The position numbers were made by a program, and so were the translations under genes. Source: DASUFZ01 sp035541475 (GTDB taxonomy: Bacteria; Myxococcota_A; UBA9160; SMWR01). From it: a stretch of 64,000 nucleotides of DNA. The stretch spans positions 1 to 64,000 of the forward strand of contig DATKND010000003.1 of the NCBI GenBank assembly GCA_035541475.1, given 5' to 3'. Below are positions 1-7,916 of this stretch, in pieces. Under the pieces are notes generated by a model. That model saw nothing but the letters and a program-made list of their open reading frames with translations. It did no database searches and was not told where the DNA came from. Each line of letters opens with the position of its first letter. The stretch's first letter is position 1.

Positions 1-2193
1 GCCGATCGCGACGCGCGAGCCCGCATCACACCCGAGCGCGTGCTCGTCGCGCTGCGCGCGCGGCGCGGCTCGGGGCTCACGCCCGCTGCGCTGACTCGCG
101 CGCTCGGAGCCGACGCGCGCGCCGTGCGCGCGGTGCGCCGCATACTGCGAGCGCTCGAGAGCCGCGAGCTCGTCGAGCGCATCGAGGGCCGCTACCGCGT
201 GCGACGCGACGACGGCGCGGTGGAAGCGCGCGTCGAGTCCACGAGCGCGCGTGGAGACCTCTTCGCCGTGGACGCGTCGGGGACGACCTGGCGCGTGGCG
301 CCGGGCGAGGCGCGGGTCGGCGACCGCGTGCTGCTGAGTCCGATCGGCGCGCCGGACTCCGCGCGCGCGGATCTGCTGCACGTGGTCGAAGGCGTGCGCG
401 ACCGCTGGGTCGGGATCCTGCACCGGCGCGGCGGGATTGCGTACGCGACACCGTATCGCGACGACGGCGACTGGTGGCTGCGCGTGTCGGCCGCCGACGC
501 CGGCGACGCGCGCGACGGCGAGGTCGTGGAGCTCGAGCCCGTGTTGCGGCGCCGACGGAGGCCCGCTTCCGGGTCCGAGCCGTGGGCGCGCGTCACGCGG
601 AGGGTCGGAATCCCCGGCGAGCCCGACGCCGACTTCGCCGCGGTCGTGTGGCGGCATCGGCTGCCCGTCGAGTTCCCGCACGAGATCGACGCCGAGCTCC
701 ACGCGATCGCGTCGCGGCCCTCGCACGAGCAGTCGGACCGCGCCGACCTGCGCGATGACGCCTTCGTCACGATCGATCCCGACGATGCGCGGGACTTCGA
801 CGACGCGGTGTGCGCCGAGCTCGCTCCCGACGGGACCTTGCGGCTCCTCGTGGCGGTTGCCGACGTCTCGCACTTCGTGCGACCGCTCTCCGCGCTCGAC
901 CGCGAGGCACGGCGTCGCGGCAACAGCGTCTATTTCCCGGATCGCGCGATCCCGATGCTGCCGCCGCTCCTGTCCGCCGACCTCTGCTCGCTGCGGCCCG
1001 ACTGCGACCGGCTCGCGCTCGTCGCCGAGCTCCGATGCGACGCGCACGGAGGAGTCCGGAGCGCGCGCTTCCTCGAGGCGCGCATCCGCAGCCATGCGCG
1101 ACTCACGTACGCGGAAACGCAGGCGCAGCTCGAGGGCGCGGACGGCCGCCACGCGGCGATGCTGCGCACGCTCTGGAGCTGGGCCCGACAGGCGAGCCGC
1201 GAGCGCCGTCGGCGCGGCGGCCTCGACTTCGAGCTCCCCGGCACCGAGATCTCGTACGGCGCCGACGGCCGGCCCGATCGCATCGCGCGCGCGCCGCGCA
1301 GCGACGCGCACCGTCTGGTGGAGGAGGCGATGCTCGCGGCCAATCGCGCCGTCGCCGAATGGCTGTCCCGCGAGGCGCTGCCCGTGCCGTATCGGAATCA
1401 CGTGCCTCCGGGCCCGGAGGACGCGGCGCTGGTGGTCGCGCATCTGCGCGCGCTCGGCATCGCGCGCGATCTTCCGTCGGGCCCGCTGCCGTCGCGGGCG
1501 CTCGCCCGTGCGCTCGACGAAACGCCCGCGGAGCAGTCCGCCGTCGTGCACGCGCTCGTGCTCCGTCACCTGCGTCAGGCGCGCTACGGCGCCGCATCGC
1601 TCGGTCACTACGCGCTCGCGATGCGCCACTACCTCCACTTCACCTCGCCGATCCGCCGCTACGCGGACCTCGAGGTGCACCGCGCGGTGAAGGCTCGCCT
1701 CCAGCAGCAGCCGCTTCCGTTGGATTTCGACGAGGCGCAGCGCGTCGCGGCTCGGATCTCCTTCCGCGAGCGCCTGGCGCAGCGCGCCGAGCGCGAGATG
1801 GCGACCTTGGCGAGCTGCGCCTTCCTACGAGCGCACGTCGGCGAGGAGCATGCCGGCAAGGTCACCGGACTCGGGCGCATGGGTCTCTTCGTCACACTCG
1901 ACGCCTGGCCGATCGACGGGCTGGTGCCGGCGGCGCGGCTCGGCGGTGCGGAGCCCGACGCGCTCGGTCACGCGTTGTCGCTGCCGGGCGGACGGCGGAT
2001 CCGCCTCGGCGAGCGCGTGCGCGTGCGCATCGCGTCGGTCGACATCGCCCGCGCGCGCATCGATCTGGAGCTGTGCGACGAGGCAGGCGGCGCGAGGAGC
2101 GCGGCAGCGCCGCGTGCTCAGCGTTCGCGGCGCGGAATGACCGAGAAGCGTTCGGCCGGGCGGAAGAGCAGCAGGGCGGCCGCGATCTCGTAG
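1..2193 (+). CDS. rnr: Ribonuclease R (RNase II/RNB family), 5' end outside window
   Basis: Processive 3'-5' exoribonuclease for structured RNA. The frame is open to base 1 and already encodes the N-terminal winged-helix region there, so the true start probably lies upstream; GTG at 40 is the first start codon inside the window. Counting from that GTG, the catalytic RNB motif TIDPDDARDFDDAV is near residue 244, the family signature HFTSPIRRYADLEVHR near 533, and an S1 RNA-binding domain at about 604-680. A basic tail rich in Arg, Lys and Ser ends the protein, as in other RNase R enzymes. The last 76 bases overlap the convergent membrane-protein gene. Assignment is secure from motifs and domain order. 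Confidence 0.93.
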   Translation, partial: ADRDARARITPERVLVALRARRGSGLTPAALTRALGADARAVRAVRRILRALESRELVERIEGRYRVRRDDGAVEARVESTSARGDLFAVDASGTTWRVAPGEARVGDRVLLSPIGAPDSARADLLHVVEGVRDRWVGILHRRGGIAYATPYRDDGDWWLRVSAADAGDARDGEVVELEPVLRRRRRPASGSEPWARVTRRVGIPGEPDADFAAVVWRHRLPVEFPHEIDAELHAIASRPSHEQSDRADLRDDAFVTIDPDDARDFDDAVCAELAPDGTLRLLVAVADVSHFVRPLSALDREARRRGNSVYFPDRAIPMLPPLLSADLCSLRPDCDRLALVAELRCDAHGGVRSARFLEARIRSHARLTYAETQAQLEGADGRHAAMLRTLWSWARQASRERRRRGGLDFELPGTEISYGADGRPDRIARAPRSDAHRLVEEAMLAANRAVAEWLSREALPVPYRNHVPPGPEDAALVVAHLRALGIARDLPSGPLPSRALARALDETPAEQSAVVHALVLRHLRQARYGAASLGHYALAMRHYLHFTSPIRRYADLEVHRAVKARLQQQPLPLDFDEAQRVAARISFRERLAQRAEREMATLASCAFLRAHVGEEHAGKVTGLGRMGLFVTLDAWPIDGLVPAARLGGAEPDALGHALSLPGGRRIRLGERVRVRIASVDIARARIDLELCDEAGGARSAAAPRAQRSRRGMTEKRSAGRKSSRAAAIS

Positions 2194-2528
2194 AGCAGGC
2201 CGATCTGCCACTGTCCGTCGCGCAGCGCGACGAATCCGCCGAGCAGCGCGAGTCCGACCGCGGCGAGCACGCTCGCCACGTGACGCGCGACGAAGGCGCG
2301 CGCGCTCACGGCGCCGCCGAACGAGCGGCGCGCGAGCACCGACACGCTCGCGAGTGCGAGCGCGCCGAACGTGACGGGGCGATCGACGCCGAGCCGCTGG
2401 TCGACGTCGGAGCGCAGCGCGATCGCGGCCACGCCGAGCGCGATCACGCCGACGGAGAGCAGCGCGGTTCGCCGGAGCGAGCGCAGCGACGCCTCGAGCG
2501 CGGAGGGGTCAGGTGCGGGGGCGGCCAT
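2118..2528 (-). CDS. Small hydrophobic membrane protein, function unknown
   Basis: 136 residues with about four predicted transmembrane stretches (around residues 22-40, 50-66, 80-102 and 108-124) and short basic loops. I do not recognise the family. The gene starts with ATG and ends inside the tail of RNase R, a convergent overlap of 76 bases. The hydrophobic pattern is too regular to be a chance shadow, but its terminal overlap with a coding gene lowers certainty. Nothing nearby indicates a substrate or partner. Confidence 0.6.
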   Translation of the reverse strand: MAAPAPDPSALEASLRSLRRTALLSVGVIALGVAAIALRSDVDQRLGVDRPVTFGALALASVSVLARRSFGGAVSARAFVARHVASVLAAVGLALLGGFVALRDGQWQIGLLYEIAAALLLFRPAERFSVIPRRER

Positions 2529-2613
2529 CGCCGCCAGTATGCCGGCTCGCGCCCCTCGGCGGTGGCGGATTCCTCGACTTGTCGCACTGGAAAGCGTCCT
2601 GCATGTTGGATTG

Positions 2614-3057
2614 ATGAGGCTCTCTCTCCAGGTCCAGTACGCGATCTGCAGCGTCTTCGACCTGGCCTACAACGGGCACGGCGACCCGGTCCAGGTGCGC
2701 GTCGTGAGCGAGCGCCAGGGGATCCCCGCGCGCTACCTCGAGCAGATCTTCCGGCGCCTGCGGCGCGCCGAGCTGGTGCTCAGCAAGCGCGGTCCGGGCG
2801 GGGGTTACACGCTCGCGCGTCCGCCCTCGCGCATCACCTTGCGCGACGTGATCGAAGCCGTCGAGGGCCCGCTCTCGCAGACGCTCGCGATGGAAGGCGA
2901 TCCGTCCCCTCCGGAGCGCCCGAGCTTCCTCGGGCCCGCGCTGGCGCGTCGGCTCGGCGAGGCGCTAGCCGCGGTCGCGTTCGACGCCGTCTGCCGCGAT
3001 GCCGAGCGGCTCGGCGTGCCTCGGGTGAAGCATGAGGCGCCGATGTACTTCATCTGA
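2614..3057 (+). CDS. Rrf2-family transcriptional regulator without the Fe-S cysteine cluster
   Basis: 147 residues starting at ATG 2614 (MRLSLQVQYAICSVFDLAYN). The Rrf2 winged helix is clear: sensor-like N-terminus, recognition region IPARYLEQIFRRLRRAEL, then the wing SKRGPGGGYTLARP, and the typical RDVIEAVEGP segment near residue 88. The three closely spaced Cys that bind the cluster in IscR/NsrR are missing; only two isolated Cys remain. That suits a CymR-like, metabolite- or protein-sensing role. The gene precedes a JAMM/M67 protease and ATP sulfurylase, so control of sulfur metabolism is a reasonable inference, not shown directly. Longer in-frame extensions upstream lack family similarity. 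Confidence 0.85.
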   Translation: MRLSLQVQYAICSVFDLAYNGHGDPVQVRVVSERQGIPARYLEQIFRRLRRAELVLSKRGPGGGYTLARPPSRITLRDVIEAVEGPLSQTLAMEGDPSPPERPSFLGPALARRLGEALAAVAFDAVCRDAERLGVPRVKHEAPMYFI

Positions 3058-3058
3058 C

Positions 3059-3107
3059 AGGGGCTCTGGTAGACTCCGCGCCTTCGTTCGGAGACCCCTG
3101 CGGAGTC
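3059..3107 (+). promoter_or_regulatory. Interleaved inverted repeats before the M67 gene, possible leader pseudoknot or operator
   Basis: Two inverted repeats interlock. AGGGGCTCT (3059-3067) pairs with AGACCCCT (3092-3099, one bulge). GACTCCGC (3072-3079) pairs with GCGGAGTC (3100-3107). The order A-B-A'-B' is that of an H-type pseudoknot in RNA; the second pair alone would also serve as a dyad operator. An extended -10-like TGGTAGACT lies at 3067-3075, with no good -35. Structure and function are inference. Confidence 0.35.
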
Positions 3108-3151
3108 GCACTCTGACGCCTCGAGTCGACGTCGATCCGCACAGTGAGCCT

Positions 3152-3610
3152 GTGCGGATTCCAGCGACCGTCCTGCACGAGATGATGAAACACGCGCTGG
3201 AGACGGGACCGGAGGAGTGCTGTGGCCTGATCGTGGGCGACGAACGCGCGCCCTTCGGACACGTCCACCGCTGCCACAACGAGATGACCGCGAAGCACAA
3301 CAAGGACCCGGTGGAGTTCCCGCGCGACAACCACTCCGCGTTCTACATGAGCGACGCGGACATCGCGCTCGTGCAGCGCGAGGCCGAGCGCAGCGGCATG
3401 AAGGTGACGGCTGTCTACCACTCACACGTCGGCGCCGGCGCGTACCTGTCGGAGATGGACCTCGAGTTCGCCGAGCAGGAGCGCTCGCGCTTTCCCGACG
3501 CCGACTGGATCGTGCTCGCGATCTTCGAGCGGAGCGTGCGCGAGGTGGCGCTCTTCCGGCCGGGCGCCGATGGACTGCGCGGCCACCGCGTCGAGAGCCT
3601 GCCGTCGTGA
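3152..3610 (+). CDS. JAMM/M67-family (Mov34/MPN) metallopeptidase
   Basis: 152 residues. The zinc site is complete: an upstream glutamate in GPEECCGL, then HSH, seven residues, Ser, two residues and Asp (HSHVGAGAYLSEMD). This is the bacterial M67 type that cleaves C-terminal extensions or amino acids from ubiquitin-like sulfur carrier proteins. I chose GTG 3152 because RIPATVLHEMMKHA then aligns with the usual family N-terminus; the frame extends to 3032 but that part looks non-coding. It lies between an Rrf2 regulator and ATP sulfurylase, which fits a sulfur-carrier role. No ThiS/CysO-like carrier is visible nearby, so the substrate is unknown. The stop overlaps the next start as GTGA. Confidence 0.85.
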   Translation: MRIPATVLHEMMKHALETGPEECCGLIVGDERAPFGHVHRCHNEMTAKHNKDPVEFPRDNHSAFYMSDADIALVQREAERSGMKVTAVYHSHVGAGAYLSEMDLEFAEQERSRFPDADWIVLAIFERSVREVALFRPGADGLRGHRVESLPS

Positions 3611-4788
3611 GGCCTTGGCCGGGCCTTCGCGCTCGCTATTCGCTCGCGCTCGGGCTGCCGGCCTTCGCTCGGCAATCTCGTGCGATCTCCGCTCGGCTTC
3701 GCCTCGCTGCGCGCCGGACGGCTTGCCTCGCTCCGCGTCGGCCGACTGTTGTCGGCCTTCTTGCGGTTCCCCTGCTCGCGTGCCAGAGCGTCGGCGTCTC
3801 CAAGGCGGAGATCCCCGCCGAGCCGATCGCCTTCAACTACCGCACGCCCGAGGAGGCTCGGCGGCGCGCCGAGGCCTACAAGGACGAGCAGAACGCCGAG
3901 ATCGAAGCGGTGCGGCAGCAACTCCTCAGCGCCGGGCAGCTTCCCCCGACCGGCGAGATGCACAGCAGCGCGGACCACCTCAAGAGCTACGTCGCGCAGG
4001 TGCTCGGCCACAAGCCGCAGCAGGAGGAGCAGAGTCCCGGGCGCCTCGCGCTCCTCGATCCGCGCACCCGCCAGGTGAGCCTCGTGGAAGCGGCGCGCCG
4101 CGGCTCCATCCCGCTCGAGTGGTCGCCCGATCACAACCGCCTGCTGTTCGCGCAGCCCGGCGAGCGGGACTTCCAGGTGTACGAGTACGACCGCGAGCGC
4201 GGCACGGTGCGTCCGGTCACGCACGGCCCGACCGCGTATTCGGAGGCCTGCTACGCGTCGGAAGGGCGCGTCGTGGCGACGGCGTTCGACGTCAGCGGCG
4301 ACACCTCGCGCTCGCGCATCGAGATCTCCCGGCCGGGAGGCGGCGGTCCCTTCGAGCCGCTGACGGACTGGGGCGTCGAGTATGCCCCGAGCTGCGCGCC
4401 CGACGGACACTCGGTCGTGTGGACACGCGACTACCCGGACGGGCGCAGCGAGCTCCGCCTGCTGGTGCTCGAGCCGCGCGCACAGATCGTCGCGCTCGCG
4501 CCAGGCCGCCAGGCCCGCTTCTCCGCAGACGGTGCGTGGATCGTCTATACCGCGCTGGTGAACAAGGACTGGCGCATCTGGCGCATGCGCGCCGACGGCA
4601 GCAGCCGCGCGCGCATCGGGTCGAGCGAGCGGAGCGAGGCGCGGCCGACCTTGTCGCCGGACGGCCGCTTCGTGGCCTACGTCGCCTCGGAGTCGCCGCC
4701 GCGCCGGTATCTCTATCTGCGCCGCTTCGACGGGAGCGGCGACATGATCCTCTTCGCCGACGGCGACGGCGAGAATCCCGTCTGGTGA
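3607..4788 (+). CDS. TolB-like beta-propeller lipoprotein
   Basis: 393 residues from GTG 3607, the only in-frame ATG/GTG/TTG ahead of the lipobox. A basic N-terminus of some 45 residues precedes TVVGLLAVPLLAC, so lipidation would be at Cys near residue 59. A helical stretch follows (about 75-125, EARRRAEAYKDEQNAEIEAV), then WD40-like/PD40 blades with repeated PDG and SADG turns (SLSPDGRFVAYVA type). Such proteins are periplasmic scaffolds; no enzymatic motif is seen. The overlong signal region coincides with a repeat sequence (3616-3766), so the repeat may have supplied the N-terminus, or the real start may be non-canonical. Confidence 0.72.
   Translation: MRPWPGLRARYSLALGLPAFARQSRAISARLRLAARRTACLAPRRPTVVGLLAVPLLACQSVGVSKAEIPAEPIAFNYRTPEEARRRAEAYKDEQNAEIEAVRQQLLSAGQLPPTGEMHSSADHLKSYVAQVLGHKPQQEEQSPGRLALLDPRTRQVSLVEAARRGSIPLEWSPDHNRLLFAQPGERDFQVYEYDRERGTVRPVTHGPTAYSEACYASEGRVVATAFDVSGDTSRSRIEISRPGGGGPFEPLTDWGVEYAPSCAPDGHSVVWTRDYPDGRSELRLLVLEPRAQIVALAPGRQARFSADGAWIVYTALVNKDWRIWRMRADGSSRARIGSSERSEARPTLSPDGRFVAYVASESPPRRYLYLRRFDGSGDMILFADGDGENPVW
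3616..3766 (+). repeat. Copy of intergenic repeat family 2 (R1)
   Basis: Shares the core CGCCTCGCTGCGCGYCGG, and a terminal part with palindrome GTCGGCCGAC (3737-3746), a short spacer, then GTCGGCC and CTTGC, with copies at 18302 (reverse) and 42626. Related shorter copies are at 27053 and 28491. This copy is the longest, appears to hold internal partial duplications, and lies inside the start region of the lipoprotein gene. Confidence 0.55.
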
Positions 4789-4832
4789 TCCGTCGCGCGC
4801 CGCGACTTCCTCTTCAAGCCAAGGAGACCCTC

Positions 4833-6101
4833 GTGACGCTCGGGAAACCCGTGAAGGAGCTGGTGCCGGTACACGGAGGGCTGGCCGAACTCGTGGACCG
4901 CGGGGTGCCGCTCGCGCAGCGCGCCGCCTTCCTGCGCGAGGCCGCGCGCCTGCCGAAGATCCGCGTCTCGCGCGCGGACCTCTCGACCGTGTACCGGATC
5001 TCCGACGGCGCGTTGTCGCCGCTGGAGGGTCCGATGCGCGCGGAGGTCTGGAGCCGCGTGCTCGAGCGCGGACACATCGAGGTCGGCGGCGGTCGCTATG
5101 CCTGGACGATTCCGCTCTCGCTGCCAGTCGCGGACGACGAGGTCGGCGCGCTCGCGCGCGGCGGATCGGCCGCGCTGCACACGGAGGCGGGTGACACCGT
5201 CGCGATCCTCGACGACCTCGAGCTGTTCGAGTGGGACAAGCCGCGCTACCTGCAGAAGGTCTATCGGACGCCGCGACACGACCATCCGGGCGGCCGCCAG
5301 GTCGAGCAGGATCCGCGCACGCGGCTCGCGGGCGGCACCTTGCGGGTGCTACCGCAGCCCGTCCATCCCGAGTACGGCGAGTACATGCTGTCGCCCCGCA
5401 TGACGCGCGCGCTGATCCGCGATCGCAAGTGGGAGCGCGCGCTGGCTTTCCAGACGCGCAACCCGCTGCACCGCGCGCACGAGTACGCGCTGGTGGCGGG
5501 CGCGGAGCGCCTGACGCGCGAAGGTCACTTCACGGGCATCGTGCTGATGCCGCTCGTCGGCGAGCTGAAGGGCGACGACGTGCCCGCGGTCGTGCGCATG
5601 CGCGCCTACCGGAAGCTCCACGACGACCGGCTGCTCGGCGAGGGCGACAAGGACGAGGCGCTGTGGCGCGGCGTCGGCTACGACCTCTCGGAGGTTTTCG
5701 AGCTGATCGGGCTCGACATCAAGATGTTCTACGGCGGCCCTTCGGAGGCGGTGATGCACGCGATCTACCGCCAGAACTACGGCATGAGCGATCTCGTGAT
5801 CGGCCGCAAGCACGCGGACGCGCCCTTCGAGGACGGAAAGCCCATCTGGGGCGACTTCGACGCCCAGCAGATCTTCGAGGAGCTCGGCGGCGAGCTGCAC
5901 CTGCGGCCGTGCAAGATCGGATTCGCCGCCTTCTACGAGTCACTCGGGCGTGTCGACCTGACCGACCACCACCCCGACGAGAAGCCCGTCGCGGTGAGCG
6001 GCACCAAGGTGCGCGAACAGCTCCAGTCGGGGCAGCGACCCGACCCGCGCATCATGCGCCCGCAGATCGCGGACGTCCTGATCGAGTCCTATCGGAGGTA
6101 G
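4833..6101 (+). CDS. sat: Sulfate adenylyltransferase (ATP sulfurylase)
   Basis: 422 residues. Forms adenosine phosphosulfate from ATP and sulfate, the first step of assimilatory sulfate reduction, or the reverse in sulfur oxidisers. GTG 4833 follows AAGGAG at 4821-4826. The N-terminal PUA-like domain ends near residue 190; the catalytic part holds QTRNPLHRAHEYA, the (T/H)xxH nucleotidyltransferase signature, and the conserved GGPSEAVMHAIYRQNYG and GRKHAD segments. This is the monomeric Sat type, without a fused APS kinase. A gap of two bases and a shared ribosome-binding region lead into alanine dehydrogenase. No APS reductase or kinase gene is visible in the window. Confidence 0.94.
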   Translation: MTLGKPVKELVPVHGGLAELVDRGVPLAQRAAFLREAARLPKIRVSRADLSTVYRISDGALSPLEGPMRAEVWSRVLERGHIEVGGGRYAWTIPLSLPVADDEVGALARGGSAALHTEAGDTVAILDDLELFEWDKPRYLQKVYRTPRHDHPGGRQVEQDPRTRLAGGTLRVLPQPVHPEYGEYMLSPRMTRALIRDRKWERALAFQTRNPLHRAHEYALVAGAERLTREGHFTGIVLMPLVGELKGDDVPAVVRMRAYRKLHDDRLLGEGDKDEALWRGVGYDLSEVFELIGLDIKMFYGGPSEAVMHAIYRQNYGMSDLVIGRKHADAPFEDGKPIWGDFDAQQIFEELGGELHLRPCKIGFAAFYESLGRVDLTDHHPDEKPVAVSGTKVREQLQSGQRPDPRIMRPQIADVLIESYRR

Positions 6102-6103
6102 GG

Positions 6104-7210
6104 ATGCGGATCGGGGTTCCGCGCGAGACCAAGACGATGGAGTTCCGCGTCGGTCTCGTGCCCGACGCGGTACGGGTGCTCCGGCACGACGGTCACGAGG
6201 TGCTCGTCGAGCGTGGCGCGGGGCAGGGCAGCGGCTTCTCCGACGCGAGCTTCCGCGAGGCGGGCGCGTCGCTCGTCTCGCCCCAGGAAGCCTGGTCGGA
6301 GCCGGATCTGATCGTGAAGGTGAAGGAGCCGCAGCCAGACGAGGTGGGGTGGCTGCGGAAGGGCCAGGTGCTCTTCACGTACCTGCACCTGGCCGCGAAC
6401 CCGACCCTGACGCGCGCGCTGCTCGACGCGGGCGTGATCGGCGTCGCGTACGAGACGATCCAGCATCCCGACGGCACCTTCCCGGTGCTCGCGCCGATGA
6501 GCGAGGTCGCGGGGCGGCTCGCGGTGCAGGTCGGCGTCGCGCTGCTCCAGAAGGATCGCGGCGGGAAGGGACTGCTGCTCGGCGGCGTGCCGGGCGTGAT
6601 GCGCGGCAAGGTCTGCGTGCTCGGCGGCGGCATCGTCGGCATCAACGCCGTGCGCGTGGCGCATGCGCTCGGCGCCGAGGTCGACGTGCTCGACATCGAT
6701 CTGCGTCGTCTGACCTACCTCTACGACATCTTCCACGGCGAGCTCAACACGCTCTACGCGAGCGCCGCCGCGATCGAGCGCTCCGTGCTGACGAGCGATC
6801 TCCTGATCGGCGCCGTCTACGTGAGTGGGCGCCGCGCGCCGGTGCTGGTGCGCGAGTCGCAGGTGGCGCGCATGGAGGCGGGCTCGGTGATCGTCGACGT
6901 CGCGGTGGACCAGGGCGGCTGCGTCGAGACGATCCGTCCGACCACGCACGCGGATCCGACCTACGAGGTCCACGGCGTGATCCACTACGGCGTATCGAAC
7001 ATGCCGGGCGCGGTGCCGCGCACCTCGACCCTGGCACTCACCAACACGACGGTTCCCTTCGTCGAGCGGATCGCCGCCCACGGGATCGACGCGGCCGTGC
7101 GAGGCGATCCGGCGCTCGCGCTCGGCGCGAACGTGTGGAGGGGAGCCCTGGTCCACCGCGGTGTCGCGGAGTCCCTGGGCCTGCCGCACTCGCCGCTCAG
7201 CCTCGCCTGA
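6104..7210 (+). CDS. ald: Alanine dehydrogenase
   Basis: 368 residues; NAD-dependent oxidative deamination of L-alanine to pyruvate and ammonia. ATG 6104 follows GGAGGTAGGG. The family start MRIGVPRETKTMEFRVGLVP is complete, as are KVKEPQ with the substrate-binding lysine (near residue 74), the FTYLHLAA histidine segment, the Rossmann turn GGGIVGINA (near 175-183) and the C-terminal SNMPGAVPRTST signature. It starts two bases after sat and is probably co-transcribed. The 3' end overlaps the convergent TetR gene by 14 bases. Confidence 0.95.
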   Translation: MRIGVPRETKTMEFRVGLVPDAVRVLRHDGHEVLVERGAGQGSGFSDASFREAGASLVSPQEAWSEPDLIVKVKEPQPDEVGWLRKGQVLFTYLHLAANPTLTRALLDAGVIGVAYETIQHPDGTFPVLAPMSEVAGRLAVQVGVALLQKDRGGKGLLLGGVPGVMRGKVCVLGGGIVGINAVRVAHALGAEVDVLDIDLRRLTYLYDIFHGELNTLYASAAAIERSVLTSDLLIGAVYVSGRRAPVLVRESQVARMEAGSVIVDVAVDQGGCVETIRPTTHADPTYEVHGVIHYGVSNMPGAVPRTSTLALTNTTVPFVERIAAHGIDAAVRGDPALALGANVWRGALVHRGVAESLGLPHSPLSLA

Positions 7211-7844
7211 CGCGGGCGCGCGGACGCGGCGCGCCCGCGTCGGCATCGATCCGGACCGACGCCGCGACCTGACGCCAGAGAACGTCGATCACGCGCGAGG
7301 CCGGGGGCGGGGGCGTGCGGCGCAGCGCCTCGAACATGACGAGCCGCATCGCGCCGAACATGGCCGCGCCCGCGAGCCCGGGATCGACGCCAACCGGCAG
7401 TTCGCCGCGCTTCTGCGCGCGACGGATGCTGCGGGCCGCGCGCTCCACCACCACCGCGATGCGCTGCGCCTCCTGGCGCGCGACCTCGGGATCGCGCGCG
7501 AGCGGGCCGTGGAGCACCACGGCGAAGGGCTCGGTGTAGTGGAAGCGCACGCCGCGCTCGAGCCGGATCCGCTCGTGCTGCGCCCAGGTTCCGTGGGCGT
7601 CGAGGTCGGCGTCGAGCACGGCGGCGTGGAAGCGGTCGAAGAAGTCGTCGACGAGCGCACCGACGAGCCCGGCCTTCGAGCCGAAGTAGCGGTGGACGAG
7701 GCTCGGCACGACGCCGGCGGCCTCGGCCACGCTCGCGAGCTCGATCTCGCCGCCCGTCCGCAGCGCCACCTCGCGCGCGACCTCGAGCAGGCGGCGCCGC
7801 GTGGCCCGACCCTTCGAGGTGACGGGCACGGGGATCGTTGACAC
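7197..7844 (-). CDS. TetR/AcrR-family transcriptional regulator
   Basis: 215 residues from GTG 7844. The N-terminal helix-turn-helix is typical: TRRRLLEVAREVALRTG, then LASVAEAAGVVPSLVHRYFG and SKAGLV (about residues 15-60). The C-terminal ligand domain is helical, without a recognisable effector motif. It is divergent from the Rieske oxygenase gene; its start codon overlaps the -35 element of that gene, and a perfect dyad lies 24 bases away. It therefore probably represses itself and the oxygenase until a substrate-like ligand binds. Confidence 0.9.
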   Translation of the reverse strand: MSTIPVPVTSKGRATRRRLLEVAREVALRTGGEIELASVAEAAGVVPSLVHRYFGSKAGLVGALVDDFFDRFHAAVLDADLDAHGTWAQHERIRLERGVRFHYTEPFAVVLHGPLARDPEVARQEAQRIAVVVERAARSIRRAQKRGELPVGVDPGLAGAAMFGAMRLVMFEALRRTPPPPASRVIDVLWRQVAASVRIDADAGAPRPRARVRRG

Positions 7845-7883
7845 GCGGGGCAGGGTCGCTCAGAATAGAATTGAAGTCAATTC
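7838..7883 (+). promoter_or_regulatory. Promoter of the Rieske oxygenase gene with TetR dyad operator
   Basis: TTGACA at 7838-7843 is followed after 17 bases by CAGAAT (7861-7866), an acceptable -10. The perfect inverted repeat GAATTGA-AG-TCAATTC covers 7868-7883, at the expected transcription start and 34 bases before the oxygenase ATG. This AT-rich dyad stands out in GC-rich surroundings. A site between a TetR gene and its divergent neighbour is the usual operator position. Confidence 0.75.
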
Positions 7884-7916
7884 ACAAAGCGTCCCGGGCG
7901 GACGCGGGAGATCCCG

